From contig NZ_JBAHWA010000005.1 in the NCBI RefSeq assembly GCF_036697405.1, forward strand, positions 219,338 through 283,337: a DNA stretch of 64,000 bases, given 5' to 3'. A program made the translations under genes and the position numbers. The DNA comes from Lysobacter sp036697405. GTDB taxonomy: Bacteria > Pseudomonadota > Gammaproteobacteria > Xanthomonadales > Xanthomonadaceae. Each line of letters begins with the position of its first letter. Position 1 is the stretch's first letter. The notes under the pieces are model-generated. The model did not search any database, was not told the origin of the DNA, and saw only the letters and a program-made list of their open reading frames with translations. Shown here one piece after another: positions 47,155 to 56,534 of the stretch.

Positions 47155-47874
47155 TCAGCGCAGCATGGGCCCCAGCTTGGTCCACACGTGATCGCGCAGC
47201 TTGGGCTGCGCGCTCGCCACCGGATGCAGGTTGTCGTCCTGGAAGGCCTTGCGATCCAGCGCGATCGGTTCCAGCAGGAACGGCAGCAGCGCGGCGCCAT
47301 GGCGTTGCGCCAGTTCGGCGTAGTTGCGCTCGAAGCCCTGGGTGTATTCGCGGCCCAGATTCGGCGGCATGCGCATGCCGATCAGCAGCACCCGCGATTT
47401 GGCGGCCTGCGCGGCGGCGATCATGCGCTCCAGGTTGGCCCGGCTCTGCGCCAGCGGCAGGCCGCGCAGGCCGTCGTTGGCGCCCAGCTCGATCACCACC
47501 ACCGCGGGCTTGTGCCGCGCCAGTTCGCCGGCGATGCGGGCGGCGCCGCCGGCGGTGGTTTCGCCGCTGATGCTGGCGTTGACCACGCGCCAGCCCGGGC
47601 GGGTCTGGGCCACGCGTTGCGCGGTCAGCCAGACCCAGCCCTGCGAGGCCGCCAGGCCGTAGCCGGCCGACAGCGAGTCGCCCATCACCAGTACGGTGCG
47701 CGCCGCCTTGACGGCCGGCGCGGGCGTCGCCGCAGCGGGCTGCGCGCGCGCCGGCTGGGCCTGCAGCGGCGTCGCGATCAGGGCGCAGGCCAGGGCCAGG
47801 ACCAGCGACCCGGTACCGATGGCCCATTGAAGCCGAGCCCGCGATGCCGCATATCCCTGTTTATTAAGCGTCAT
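47155..47874 (-). CDS. Periplasmic arylesterase/lysophospholipase TesA-like
   Basis: 239 residues from MTLNKQGYAASR. The N-terminal 50 residues include a long export signal (about 18-46) and an Ala/Pro linker. SGNH blocks: I TVLVMGDSLSAGYGL (nucleophile Ser in GDSLSAGYG), II VVNASISGETTAGG, III VVIELGANDGLRG, V FQDDNLHPVASAQP with DxxH. This is the TesA/lysophospholipase L1 family, cleaving acyl-CoA, esters and lysophospholipids in the periplasm. It is divergent from the YbbA/YbbP exporter at 47922, the usual neighbour of tesA. Confidence 0.94.
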   Translation of the reverse strand: MTLNKQGYAASRARLQWAIGTGSLVLALACALIATPLQAQPARAQPAAATPAPAVKAARTVLVMGDSLSAGYGLAASQGWVWLTAQRVAQTRPGWRVVNASISGETTAGGAARIAGELARHKPAVVVIELGANDGLRGLPLAQSRANLERMIAAAQAAKSRVLLIGMRMPPNLGREYTQGFERNYAELAQRHGAALLPFLLEPIALDRKAFQDDNLHPVASAQPKLRDHVWTKLGPMLR

Positions 47875-47921
47875 TAATAAGGCCTCCGGATGATGTCGCT
47901 GGAGCAAGCATAAGGACGATC

Positions 47922-48692
47922 ATGGCCGATTCCATTCAAGTGCACGCCGTACGCGCCGATTCCGTTCAGCGTGATGCAGGCCGCCGCGGCGCCCGTCGCG
48001 ATGCCGGGGCCGCCCCCGTTCATGCCGCGCCCGCGCTGCGCGTCGAGGGCCTGGGCAAGCGCGTGAGCCTGCCCGGCGAAGAGCTGACCATCCTCGACGG
48101 GGTCGGTTTCGAGATCGCGCGCGGCGACACCGTCGCCATCGTCGGCGCCTCCGGTTCCGGCAAGAGCACCCTGCTGTCGCTGATGGCCGGCCTGGATACG
48201 CCCAGCAGCGGCAGCGTCGCCCTCGACGGCGAAGCGCTGTCGGCGCTGGACGAGGACGGCCGCGCGCGCGTGCGCGGCGAGAAGGTCGGCTTCGTGTTCC
48301 AGAGCTTCCAACTGCTGCCCTCGCTGACCGCGCTGGAAAACGTGATGCTGCCGCTGGAATTGCGCGGCGACCGCGAGGTCGAGGGCCCGGCCAAGGCGAT
48401 CCTGGACAAGGTCGGCCTGGGCCAGCGCCTGGGCCACTATCCGCGCCAGCTGTCCGGCGGCGAGCAACAGCGCGTGGCGCTGGCGCGCGCGTTCGTGACC
48501 CGGCCCTCGCTGCTGTTCGCCGACGAACCCACCGGCAATCTCGACACCCACACCGGCCAGGCCATCATCGAACTGCTGTTCGAACTCAACGCCGACGCCG
48601 GCACCACCCTGGTGCTGGTCACCCACGACGAGCACCTGGCCCAGCGCTGCGGCCGCATGCTGCGCCTGGACAGCGGCAGGCTGGTGCCGTGA
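47922..48692 (+). CDS. ABC exporter ATP-binding protein, YbbA-like
   Basis: 256 residues. After a 40-residue variable N-terminus the ATPase has Walker A VGASGSGKST, Q-loop FVFQSFQLLPSLTALENVMLPLEL (typical of LolD/MacB-type exporters), signature LSGGEQQRVALARA, Walker B LLFADEPTGNLD and H-loop VTHDE. It works with the FtsX-type permease that follows, whose GTG start overlaps this stop. Divergence from tesA is the classic ybbA-ybbP-tesA arrangement. Confidence 0.94.
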   Translation: MADSIQVHAVRADSVQRDAGRRGARRDAGAAPVHAAPALRVEGLGKRVSLPGEELTILDGVGFEIARGDTVAIVGASGSGKSTLLSLMAGLDTPSSGSVALDGEALSALDEDGRARVRGEKVGFVFQSFQLLPSLTALENVMLPLELRGDREVEGPAKAILDKVGLGQRLGHYPRQLSGGEQQRVALARAFVTRPSLLFADEPTGNLDTHTGQAIIELLFELNADAGTTLVLVTHDEHLAQRCGRMLRLDSGRLVP

Positions 48693-51184
48693 GGACGCTG
48701 GGGCTGGCCTGGCGCCAGCTGCGCCGCGACTTCAAGGCCGGCGATGTGCGCATCCTGTTCGCCGCCCTGGTGCTGGCGGTGCTGGCGGTGACCTCGGTGG
48801 GCTTCGTGACCGACCGCGCCGAACGCGCGCTGGCGATCGAAGCCAACCGCTTGCTGGGCGGCGACGCCGTGGTGCGCGCCGATGCGCCGATCGACGGCGC
48901 ATTGCGCCAGGCCGCGCAGGCCGGCGGCCTGCGCCGCACCGAGACCATGGAGCTGCAGACCATGATCCGGGTCGGCGAGCGCCTGCAACTGGGCGAACTG
49001 CGCGCGCTGGGCGAAGGCTTCCCGCTGCGCGGCGCGTTCCGCATCGCCGACCGCGGCGGCGAACGCGACGCCGGCGGCGTGCCCGCGCGCGGCACGGTCT
49101 GGATGAGCCGCGCCGGCGCCGACACCCTGGGCGCCGCGCTCGGCGACAGCATCGCCATCGGCGATGCGCGCTTCACGCTGGCCGCGCTGGTGGTGCAGGA
49201 GCCCGATGCCGCGCTCGACTATTTCAACATCGCGCCCAAGGTATTCCTCAACCTGGGCGACGTGCGCGCCACCGGCCTGGTCCAGGAAGGCAGCCGCATC
49301 CGCTACCGCCTGGTGATCGCCGGCGATGCGGCCGCGGTCGAGCGTTTCGTCGCCGCCGCGCGTCCGGCCCTGGGCCGCGGCCAGCGCCTGGAAACGATCA
49401 GCGACGCGCGTCCGGAAATCCGTTCCGCGCTGGATCGCGCCGGCCGCTTCCTCGGCCTGGCCGCGCTGGTGTCGGTGGTGCTGGCGGCGGTGGCGGTGGC
49501 GATGGCCGCGCGTCGCCACAGCGAGCGCCATCTGTCCGGCACCGCGGTGATGCGCTGCCTGGGCGCGAGCCAGCGCACCCTGGTCGGCGTGCACGTCGGC
49601 GAACTGCTGATGCTGGGCCTGGTCGCCTGCACGGTCGGCGTGGCGCTGGCGTTCGGGCTGCAATGGCTGGTCGGCAGCTGGCTGTCGCAGGCCCTGAAGC
49701 TGTCGATACCGCCGGCCGGTCTGCTGCCGGCGCTGCAAGGCTATGGCGTGGGCCTGGTGGTGCTGCTCGCATTCGGCGCGCCGCCGGTGCTGGCGCTGCG
49801 CCGGGTGCCGGCGCTGCGCGTGCTGCGCCGCGATCTGGATCCCACCGAGCCCAGCGCCTGGCTGGTCGCGCTGGCCGGTTTCGCCGGCCTGGGCGCGCTG
49901 CTGTGGTGGAAGGCCGGCTCGGCGACCCTGGGCACGGCGATGCTGCTCGGCATCGCCGGCACCCTGGCGGTGTTGGCGACCCTGGCCTGGCTGTTGATCG
50001 TGGCGGTGCGGCGCCTGCGTTCGCGCCTGCGCGGCAGCCTGCGCTACGGCCTGGCCAACGTCAGCCGCCGCGCCGGCACCAGCATCGCCCAGGTCTCGGC
50101 CCTGGGCCTGGGCCTGATGGCCCTGCTGTTGCTGACCTTCGTGCGCACCGATCTGCTCGACCGCTGGCAGCTCGCGCTCGCCGCCGACGCGCCCAACCGT
50201 TTCATCATCAACGTGCAGGACGACCAGCTCGCGCCGGTGCGCAGCTTCATGAGCGAGCAGGGCATCGCCGCGCCGACCCTGTATCCGATGATTCGCGGCC
50301 GCCTGGTCGCGCGCAACGGCAAGCCGGTCACCGGCGCCGACTACGCCGCGCAGGGCGAGCGCGCGCAGCGCCTGGCCGAGCGCGAGTTCAACCTGTCGGT
50401 GGCCGCGACCCTGCGCGACGACAATCGGGTCACCGCCGGCAAGTTCTGGGGCAGCGCCAAGCCGGCGCGGCCGGAAGTGTCGGTGGAGGAAGGCTTCGCC
50501 GAGCAGCTGGGCTGGAAGCTCGGCGATCGGGTCGCCTTCGACATCGCCGGCCAGCCGTTCCAGGCCACCATCACCAGCCTGCGCAGCGTCGACTGGGAGA
50601 GCTTCCGTCCCAACTTCTTCGTGATCGCCTCGCCGGGCTCGATGGACGGTTATCCGGCCAGCTACATCACCGCCGTCAGCGTGCCGCCGCAGCGGGGCCG
50701 TTTCACCGCCGATCTGGTCTCGCGTTTCCCCAACCTGTCGGTGATCGACGTCGACGCGGTGCTCAAGCAGGTGCGCGGCACCGCCGACCAGGTCTCGACC
50801 GTGGTCGAGGTGGTGTTCTATTTCTCGCTGGTCGCCGGCGTGCTGGTGCTGATGGCCGCGGTCAGCGCCAGCCAGGACGAGCGCCTGCTCGAGGGCGGCG
50901 TGATGCGCGTGCTCGGCGGCAGCCGTCGTCAGCTGCGCCTGGCCCAGGCTTCGGAGTTCGCGGCGATCGGCCTGCTGTCGGGCCTGGTCGCGGCGACCGC
51001 GGCCTCGGTGTTGGCCGGCGTGATCGCCACCCAGGTGTTCGATCTGCCCTGGCGCGTGGATTGGACGATGGGCGCGGTCGGCGCCGCCCTGGGCCTGGTC
51101 GCGGCCCTGCTCGCCGGCCTGTACGCGACCCGGCGCGTGCTCGACGCGCCGCCGTCGGTGACCCTGCGCGAGCTGCAGAACTAA
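48689..51184 (+). CDS. FtsX-like ABC permease, YbbP-like
   Basis: 831 residues from a GTG at 48689 that overlaps the ybbA stop. The N-terminal helix (about 20-45) precedes a large periplasmic domain, then helices near 270-290, 310-340, 355-375, 395-450 and, at the C-terminus, three more (about 715-740, 755-790, 795-815). MacB/FtsX-type signatures: RHSERHLSGTAVMRCLGASQRTLVGVHVGELL and EGGVMRVLGGSRRQLRLAQASEFAAIGLLSGL, two FtsX domains, as in YbbP. It probably moves lipophilic or lipid-like molecules. Confidence 0.94.
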   Translation: MRTLGLAWRQLRRDFKAGDVRILFAALVLAVLAVTSVGFVTDRAERALAIEANRLLGGDAVVRADAPIDGALRQAAQAGGLRRTETMELQTMIRVGERLQLGELRALGEGFPLRGAFRIADRGGERDAGGVPARGTVWMSRAGADTLGAALGDSIAIGDARFTLAALVVQEPDAALDYFNIAPKVFLNLGDVRATGLVQEGSRIRYRLVIAGDAAAVERFVAAARPALGRGQRLETISDARPEIRSALDRAGRFLGLAALVSVVLAAVAVAMAARRHSERHLSGTAVMRCLGASQRTLVGVHVGELLMLGLVACTVGVALAFGLQWLVGSWLSQALKLSIPPAGLLPALQGYGVGLVVLLAFGAPPVLALRRVPALRVLRRDLDPTEPSAWLVALAGFAGLGALLWWKAGSATLGTAMLLGIAGTLAVLATLAWLLIVAVRRLRSRLRGSLRYGLANVSRRAGTSIAQVSALGLGLMALLLLTFVRTDLLDRWQLALAADAPNRFIINVQDDQLAPVRSFMSEQGIAAPTLYPMIRGRLVARNGKPVTGADYAAQGERAQRLAEREFNLSVAATLRDDNRVTAGKFWGSAKPARPEVSVEEGFAEQLGWKLGDRVAFDIAGQPFQATITSLRSVDWESFRPNFFVIASPGSMDGYPASYITAVSVPPQRGRFTADLVSRFPNLSVIDVDAVLKQVRGTADQVSTVVEVVFYFSLVAGVLVLMAAVSASQDERLLEGGVMRVLGGSRRQLRLAQASEFAAIGLLSGLVAATAASVLAGVIATQVFDLPWRVDWTMGAVGAALGLVAALLAGLYATRRVLDAPPSVTLRELQN

Positions 51185-51241
51185 GCGCGCGGCATCGGCG
51201 CCCGCATCCGCCGCGGCGGGTGCGGGCGCGCCGGCACGGCT

Positions 51242-51499
51242 TTAGGCCTCCGGATGCGGCTCGGCCTGGAAGCGGCGCGCATAGCCGCGTTCCTCGGCCA
51301 CCCGCTCGACCTCCGCGTCGGCCAGCTCCGGCGCCGCGTACACCGCATACGCGACCGCGCCTTCGCGGCGGCCGGTGTGGTGCAGGCGATAGCGCGGCCG
51401 TCCGCCGCCGGTGTTCTCGGGGTAGTGGCGCGGCGGCTGCGCGCCGTCCAGGTCGAGTTCGCTGTTGTCGACCATACCGCCGATGAAAAGAGCTCGCAT
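51242..51499 (-). CDS. Small hypothetical protein
   Basis: 85 residues: MRALFIGGMVDNSELDLDGAQPPRHYPENTGGGRPRYRLHHTGRREGAVAYAVYAAPELADAEVERVAEERGYARRFQAEPHPEA. The first strand (MRALFIGGMVDN) and a R-x-R-L-H-x-x-x-R-x-x-G block look like a small conserved family of xanthomonads whose name I do not recall. The start is the ATG complementary to 51497-51499. No partner gene is evident. Confidence 0.65.
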   Translation of the reverse strand: MRALFIGGMVDNSELDLDGAQPPRHYPENTGGGRPRYRLHHTGRREGAVAYAVYAAPELADAEVERVAEERGYARRFQAEPHPEA

Positions 51500-51646
51500 G
51501 CGTGTGGTTCCTGGGTTTTCCAACAGCATGACCGCGCCGATGTTGCGACGGCATGAAGCCGGTATTCGCGCTGGTTCCGGCGCGAAACGGGCGTCGGCGC
51601 GCCACGACGGGTAAAATGACGCCGATGATCCGCATTCGACACTGCC

Positions 51647-52738
51647 GTGCGCGCTGACGCACCCGACAACGCGCTCGAAACCCTGTTCCTGCCGTTCGCC
51701 GAAGGCCGGCTGAGCTGGCCGGCGCAGGGCGGCGCCCTGTTCCTGCGCGCGCGCGACGGCTGGCCGCTGCACGCGCAGCCGCGCCCCGGCCTGGTCTGCG
51801 AGCAAAGCTTCAAGCCGCAGGCCGAGGCGCTGCAGCGCTCCGGCCTGAGCCTGGACGGGGACGACGCCGAGCGCCGTTACCCGCTGGTGCTGATGCTGCC
51901 GCCGCGGCAACGCGACGAGGCGCGGGCGCTGATGGCGCGCGCGCTCGCGCGCACCGCGCCGGGCGGCCGCGTGGTCGCCTGCATGAGCAACGACGAGGGC
52001 GCGCGCTCGGGCGAGGCCGACCTGGGCAAGCTGGTCGGTCCGGTCGGGCAGTTGTCCAAGAACAAATGCCGGGTGTTCTGGAGCGCGCCGCTGGACGGCC
52101 CCGCCGATGCCGCGCTGGCCGCGCAATGGCAGTCGCTGGATGCGATCCGGCCGATCCTGGGCGGCCGTTTCCTGAGCCGGCCGGGCGTGTTCGCCTGGGA
52201 CCGCATCGATCCGGCCTCGGCCCTGCTGGCCGCGCACCTGCCGGCCGATCTGGCCGGTCGCGCGGCCGACTTCGGCGCGGGCTACGGCTATCTGGCCGCC
52301 GAGCTGCTGGCGCGCTGCCCGGGCATCGTCGCGCTGGGCCTGTACGAAGCCGAAGCGCGCGCGCTGGATCTGGCGCGCGCGAACCTGGGCGCCGATCGGC
52401 GCACGGCCACGGCGCGCGAGGTCGCGATCGATTACCGCTGGCAGGACGTCACCGCCGGCGTCGACGCGCGCTACGACGTCATCGTCAGCAATCCGCCGTT
52501 CCACGGCCAGGGCCGCGCCGAACGGCCGGACATCGGCCGACGCTTCATCGAAGTCGCGGCCCAGGCGCTGAACCCGGGCGGCCGCCTGTGGCTGGTCGCC
52601 AACCGCCACCTGCCTTACGAAGGCGCGCTCGAGACCGGCTTCGCGCAGGTGCGCACGGTCGCCCAGCAGGGCGGCTTCAAGATCGTCGAAGCGGTCAAAC
52701 AGGCCGCGCCCGCGCGCGGCCGCACGGGGCGCGCATGA
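51647..52738 (+). CDS. rsmC: 16S rRNA guanine N2-methyltransferase RsmC-like
   Basis: 363 residues from a GTG (VRADAPDNAL). Tandem methyltransferase-fold layout: an N-terminal degenerate domain (QSFKPQAEALQRSGLS, LLPPRQRDEARALMARAL), then the active domain with GRFLSRPGVFAWDRIDPASALLAAHLP, SAM motif I AADFGAGYGYLAAELLA and the catalytic motif SNPPFHGQGRAE (NPPF). RsmC methylates G1207 of 16S rRNA. YbiN/RlmG is an alternative with similar architecture, but RPGVF and NPPFH fit RsmC. The stop overlaps rsuA. Confidence 0.9.
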   Translation: MRADAPDNALETLFLPFAEGRLSWPAQGGALFLRARDGWPLHAQPRPGLVCEQSFKPQAEALQRSGLSLDGDDAERRYPLVLMLPPRQRDEARALMARALARTAPGGRVVACMSNDEGARSGEADLGKLVGPVGQLSKNKCRVFWSAPLDGPADAALAAQWQSLDAIRPILGGRFLSRPGVFAWDRIDPASALLAAHLPADLAGRAADFGAGYGYLAAELLARCPGIVALGLYEAEARALDLARANLGADRRTATAREVAIDYRWQDVTAGVDARYDVIVSNPPFHGQGRAERPDIGRRFIEVAAQALNPGGRLWLVANRHLPYEGALETGFAQVRTVAQQGGFKIVEAVKQAAPARGRTGRA

Positions 52739-53436
52739 AGCTGGTCAAGCTGATCGGCAACCTCGGTTACGGCAGCCGCAAGGAAGTCGCGGCGATGTTC
52801 CGCGAGGGGCGCATCACCGATCCCGAAGGCGAGGTGCTGTACGCCGACGACCAGGTCGGCCACGAGCGCATCCGCATCGACGGCGCGCCGTTGGATCCGC
52901 CGGCGGGGCTGGTGTTGATGCTGCACAAGCCGGTCGGCTACACCTGTTCGACCAAGGACCCCGGCCGCATCGTCTACGACCTGCTGCCGCCGCGTTTCCG
53001 CCTGCGCTCGCCGCTGTTGTCCACGGTCGGGCGCCTGGATCGCGACACCAGCGGCCTGTTGCTGCTCACCGACGACGGCGGCCTGCTGCATCGCATCGTC
53101 TCGCCCAAGGCCAACTTGGCCAAGGTCTACGAGGCCACGCTGGCCTCGGACCTGCGCGGCGACGAAGCGGCGACCTTCGCCAGCGGCGGCTTGATGCTGG
53201 AGTCGGAGAAGACGCCGCTGGCGCCGGCCTCGATGGACACCCTGGCGCCGCGTCAGGCGCGCCTGATCCTGACCGAGGGCCGCTACCACCAGGTGCGGCG
53301 CATGTTCGCCGCGGTCGGCAACCACGTCGAAGCGCTGCACCGCAGCCGTATCGGCGGCCTGGGGCTGGACGATCTGGCGTCCGGGCAATGGCGCGCGCTG
53401 GACGCGGCCGATCTGGAACGCTTGTTTGGCGGCTGA
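52735..53436 (+). CDS. Pseudouridine synthase, RsuA/RluB family
   Basis: 233 residues. An S4-like N-terminal domain (MKLVKLIGNLGYGSRKEVAAMFREGRI) is followed by the catalytic domain: HKPVGYTCSTKDPGRIVYDLLP, LSTVGRLDRDTSGLLLLTDDG with the catalytic Asp in GRLDRDTSG (about 100-108), and EGRYHQVRRMFAAVGNHVEALHR. RsuA makes pseudouridine 516 in 16S rRNA, and the coupling to rsmC (four-base overlap) fits an rRNA-modification role, but RluE/RluB cannot be excluded. Confidence 0.93.
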   Translation: MKLVKLIGNLGYGSRKEVAAMFREGRITDPEGEVLYADDQVGHERIRIDGAPLDPPAGLVLMLHKPVGYTCSTKDPGRIVYDLLPPRFRLRSPLLSTVGRLDRDTSGLLLLTDDGGLLHRIVSPKANLAKVYEATLASDLRGDEAATFASGGLMLESEKTPLAPASMDTLAPRQARLILTEGRYHQVRRMFAAVGNHVEALHRSRIGGLGLDDLASGQWRALDAADLERLFGG

Positions 53437-53502
53437 AGCGGCCGCCGCGATTTCCCGTCCGCGGCCACCGCCGCGGGCCGATCTTGGCCAGGATGCACGA
53501 CG

Positions 53503-54213
53503 ATGCTGATCGACACCGCGCGCGCGGACGCGCTGGAGTTCGTACCCGAAGCGGTGCTGTTCGACATGGACGGCACCATGATCGAAAGCGAGGCGGCCTT
53601 GCTGGAGTGCTGGCGCCAGGCCGCGCAGGAGCTGGCGCTGCCCCTGGAGGACGGCCTGTGGCTGTCGATGGTGGGCCTGCACGACCGCGCCTGCCACGAC
53701 CTGCTGCGCACGCGTCTGGACGAGGAACAGGTGCAGGCCCTGCTGACCGCGATGCAGGCCCTGTACGACGTGCGCGTCGACGCCGGCCTGCCGCTGAAGC
53801 CGGGCCTGATCGCCTTGCTCGATCGCCTGGGCGCGCAGGCGATGCCGAAGGCGGTGGTGACCTCCACGCGCCGGCCGCGCGCGCTGTACAAGCTCGAGCG
53901 CGCGGGCCTGCTCGCGCATTTCGCGCTGGTGGTGGGCGGCGACGAGGTCGCCCATCCCAAGCCCGCGCCGGACATCTACCGCCTCGCCGCGCAGCGCCTG
54001 GGCGTGAATCCCGAACGCTGCGTGGTGCTGGAGGACTCGCCGGCCGGCGTGCGTTCGGCGCTGGCCGCGAGCATGACCCCGATCCACATCCCGGACCTGC
54101 TCGCGCCCAGCGCCGAGGTCCGCGCGCTGGGTCATCGCATCGTCGCGAATATGGACGAGGCCCATGCGCTGCTGGCGCCGTGGCTGCGCGATGAGGCGAC
54201 GGCGGCGCGGTAG
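53503..54213 (+). CDS. HAD-superfamily hydrolase (phosphoglycolate phosphatase/beta-phosphoglucomutase-like)
   Basis: 236 residues. Motif I LFDMDGTMIESEAALLE (DxDGT, about 18-23), a helical cap (about 28-95), motif II AVVTSTRR, motif III Lys in HPKPAPDIY, motif IV VVLEDSPAGVRSA. The cap type and GGDEVAHPKP segment fit the subfamily of phosphatases acting on small sugar phosphates. A distinctive feature is a short C-terminal AWLRDEATAAR tail. Substrate unknown. Confidence 0.92.
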   Translation: MLIDTARADALEFVPEAVLFDMDGTMIESEAALLECWRQAAQELALPLEDGLWLSMVGLHDRACHDLLRTRLDEEQVQALLTAMQALYDVRVDAGLPLKPGLIALLDRLGAQAMPKAVVTSTRRPRALYKLERAGLLAHFALVVGGDEVAHPKPAPDIYRLAAQRLGVNPERCVVLEDSPAGVRSALAASMTPIHIPDLLAPSAEVRALGHRIVANMDEAHALLAPWLRDEATAAR

Positions 54214-54280
54214 TCCCGCTCCGGAAAAGCATCGGTTCCCTTCTTTCCCAAAGAGGGGAGCCGGGCAAAAGCGGGGAAAC

Positions 54281-54823
54281 TCAAGGCGCCAGCAGCTTGC
54301 GCCAGCCCTCGATGCCGAGCTTTTCAAGCGTCTGCAGATTGCGTTCCACGATCGCGTCCGGGTCCGGAAACGCGGCCACCGCGCGTTCCACGCTGGCCTC
54401 GCGCAGCAGGTGCAGCATCGGATACGGCGAACGGTTGCTGCAGTTGCCGACGTCGTCGTAGGCGGTGTCGGCGAACTGGTAGTCCGGATGGAAGCTGGCG
54501 ACCTGGATCTCGCCCTCCAGCTCCAGCGCTTCCACCGCCGCGTCGGCGGTATCGAGGAAATCGTTGTAGTCCAGGAAGTCGGTCAGCACCTGCGGATGGA
54601 TCAGCAAGGTGGTGTCGACCTGCTCGGGCTCGGTCTGCTGCAGGCGGACCAGCTCGTAGGCCAGCTCCTCCAGCAACGCTTCGGGCGTGGTCGCGGCGCT
54701 GAGCACGTAGCGGACCTGGCCCTTGGCGACCACGGCCTTGGCGAACGGGCACAGGTTGAGCCCGATCACCGCGCGCTCCAGCCAGCGGCGGGTGGCGACG
54801 ATCGGTTCGGCTTCGGCGTCCAT
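54281..54823 (-). CDS. DUF1415 family protein
   Basis: 180 residues: RRWLERAVIGLNLCPFAKAV, TTLLIHPQVLTDFLDYNDFLDTADAAVEAL, QVASFHPDYQFADT, NCSNRSPYPMLHLLREASVERAV, IVERNLQTLEKLGIEGW. These blocks match DUF1415, a soluble proteobacterial family of unknown function with conserved Cys (LCPFA). It ends 7 bases before the yajQ stop codon complement, so the two are adjacent on the minus strand. Confidence 0.93.
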   Translation of the reverse strand: MDAEAEPIVATRRWLERAVIGLNLCPFAKAVVAKGQVRYVLSAATTPEALLEELAYELVRLQQTEPEQVDTTLLIHPQVLTDFLDYNDFLDTADAAVEALELEGEIQVASFHPDYQFADTAYDDVGNCSNRSPYPMLHLLREASVERAVAAFPDPDAIVERNLQTLEKLGIEGWRKLLAP

Positions 54824-54830
54824 GGGCGGC

Positions 54831-55313
54831 TCAGTCGCGGAAGTTTTCGAACTGCAGGGGCCGCTCGAAATCGCTGGCCTTGAGCAGGGCGATCGCGGTC
54901 TGCAGGTCGTCGCGCTTCTTGCCGTTGACGCGCAGCTTGTCGCCGTTGATCTGGGCCTCGACCTTAAGCTTGGCGTCCTTGATCGCGGCCACGATCTTCT
55001 TGGCCAGTTTCTGCTCGATGCCCTGCTGCACGGTGATTTTCTGGCGCGCGCCGGCCAGGTTGGTCTCGATGTCGCCGAACTCCAGGCAACGGCCGTCGAT
55101 GCCGCGCGCGATCAGGCGCGCGCGCAGGATGTCCTGCATCTGCTTGAGCTGGAACTCGCTGGGCGCGGACTGGTTGATGAATTTGTCGTCGAGCTCGAAC
55201 TTGGCCTCCACGCCCTTGAAATCGAAGCGCGTGGACAGCTCGCGGTTGGCCTGGTCGACGGCATTGGTGAGTTCGTGGGTGTCGACTTCGGAGACGACGT
55301 CGAAGGAGGGCAT
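54831..55313 (-). CDS. yajQ: YajQ family nucleotide/c-di-GMP-binding protein
   Basis: 160 residues. MPSFDVVSEVDTHELTNAVDQANRELSTRFDFKGV, then FINQSAPSEFQLKQMQDILRARLIARGID, QGIEQKLAKKIVAAIKDAKLKVEAQINGDKLRVNGKKRDDLQTAIALLK, the highly conserved YajQ fold (two ferredoxin-like domains). The Xanthomonas homologue (XC_3703) binds cyclic di-GMP and with a LysR regulator controls virulence. The start is the ATG complementary to 55311-55313. Confidence 0.96.
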   Translation of the reverse strand: MPSFDVVSEVDTHELTNAVDQANRELSTRFDFKGVEAKFELDDKFINQSAPSEFQLKQMQDILRARLIARGIDGRCLEFGDIETNLAGARQKITVQQGIEQKLAKKIVAAIKDAKLKVEAQINGDKLRVNGKKRDDLQTAIALLKASDFERPLQFENFRD

Positions 55314-55458
55314 GGCGGTATCCGGATCGGTGCTGCGGGTGGGGGCTAAAGGGTAGCGCAGGCGCGCGGCCGCGGCACGTAGCGTTGCGCGCGCATCGAC
55401 GCGAGGCGGCCTTGGCCTCGCTAAACTGAGGCTCTCGCCCCGCTCCCGGACCTCGCAC

Positions 55459-56514
55459 ATGCTCAAGACCGCCGCCTACGCCGCCGCCAGCGCCCAGTCG
55501 CCGCTGGCCCCGCACCCGATCGAACGCCGCGAACCCGGCCCGAACGAGGTCCTGATCGACATCCTGTACTGCGGCGTTTGCCACTCCGACATCCATCAGG
55601 CGCGCGACGAGTGGGGCGGTTCGATCTTTCCGATGGTGCCGGGCCACGAAATCGTCGGTCGCGTCGCCCAGGTCGGCGCCGGAGTCGGCAAGTTCCAGGT
55701 CGGCGACGCGGTCGGCGTGGGCTGCTTCGTCGATTCCTGCCGCGAATGCCCGCAATGCCGCGACGGCCTGGAGCAGTACTGCGACCAGGGCATGACCGGC
55801 ACCTACAACTCGCGCGAGCGCAACGGCGGCGCGCCCACCTACGGCGGCTACTCGACCCGGATCACGGTCGATCAGGATTACGTGCTGCGCATTCCCGCAT
55901 CGATCCCGCTGGATCGCGCCGCGCCGCTGCTATGTGCGGGCATCACCACGTATTCGCCGCTCAAGCACTACGGCGTCAAGGCCGGCGACCGCGTGGCCGT
56001 GGTCGGGCTGGGCGGTCTGGGGCACATGGCGGTCAAGCTGGCGGCGGCGATGGGCGCCCAGGTCACCGTGCTGAGCACCTCCGAATCCAAGCGCGAGGCC
56101 GCGCTGGCCCTGGGCGCGCAGGAGTTCGCCGCCACCCGCGATCCGGCCGTGTTCAAGACGCTGGCGCGCAGCTTCGACTTCATCATCGATTCGGTGTCCG
56201 GCGAGCACGACTACAACGCCTACCTGTCGCTGCTCAAGGTCGACGGCACGATGGTCCTGCTGGGCATCCCGGAAACGCCGGCGCCGGTCGCGGCGGGCGT
56301 GCTGATCACCAAGCGCCGCCGCCTGGCCGGCTCGATGATCGGCGGCATCGCCGAGACCCAGGAAATGCTGGACTTCTGCGCCGAGCACGGCGTGGCCTCG
56401 GACATCGAGCTGATCGATATCGCCCAGATCAACGAAGCCTACGAGCGCATGATCAAGGGCGACGTGCGCTACCGCTTCGTGATCGACATCGCCAGTCTCG
56501 AAAAAGCGGCCTGA
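55459..56514 (+). CDS. Zinc-dependent NAD(P)H alcohol dehydrogenase, YahK/CAD-like
   Basis: 351 residues. Catalytic-zinc ligands in CGVCHSD (Cys, about 38) and GHEIVG (His, about 63), structural-zinc cysteines in DSCRECPQCRDGLEQYC (about 95-111), and a Rossmann motif VAVVGLGGLGHMAVKLAAAMG (about 178-198). Order and length match the YahK/cinnamyl-alcohol-dehydrogenase-like group, broad-specificity aldehyde reductases that prefer NADPH. It is a single gene. Confidence 0.95.
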   Translation: MLKTAAYAAASAQSPLAPHPIERREPGPNEVLIDILYCGVCHSDIHQARDEWGGSIFPMVPGHEIVGRVAQVGAGVGKFQVGDAVGVGCFVDSCRECPQCRDGLEQYCDQGMTGTYNSRERNGGAPTYGGYSTRITVDQDYVLRIPASIPLDRAAPLLCAGITTYSPLKHYGVKAGDRVAVVGLGGLGHMAVKLAAAMGAQVTVLSTSESKREAALALGAQEFAATRDPAVFKTLARSFDFIIDSVSGEHDYNAYLSLLKVDGTMVLLGIPETPAPVAAGVLITKRRRLAGSMIGGIAETQEMLDFCAEHGVASDIELIDIAQINEAYERMIKGDVRYRFVIDIASLEKAA

Positions 56515-56534
56515 GCGCCGGCGCCGGCCGGTTC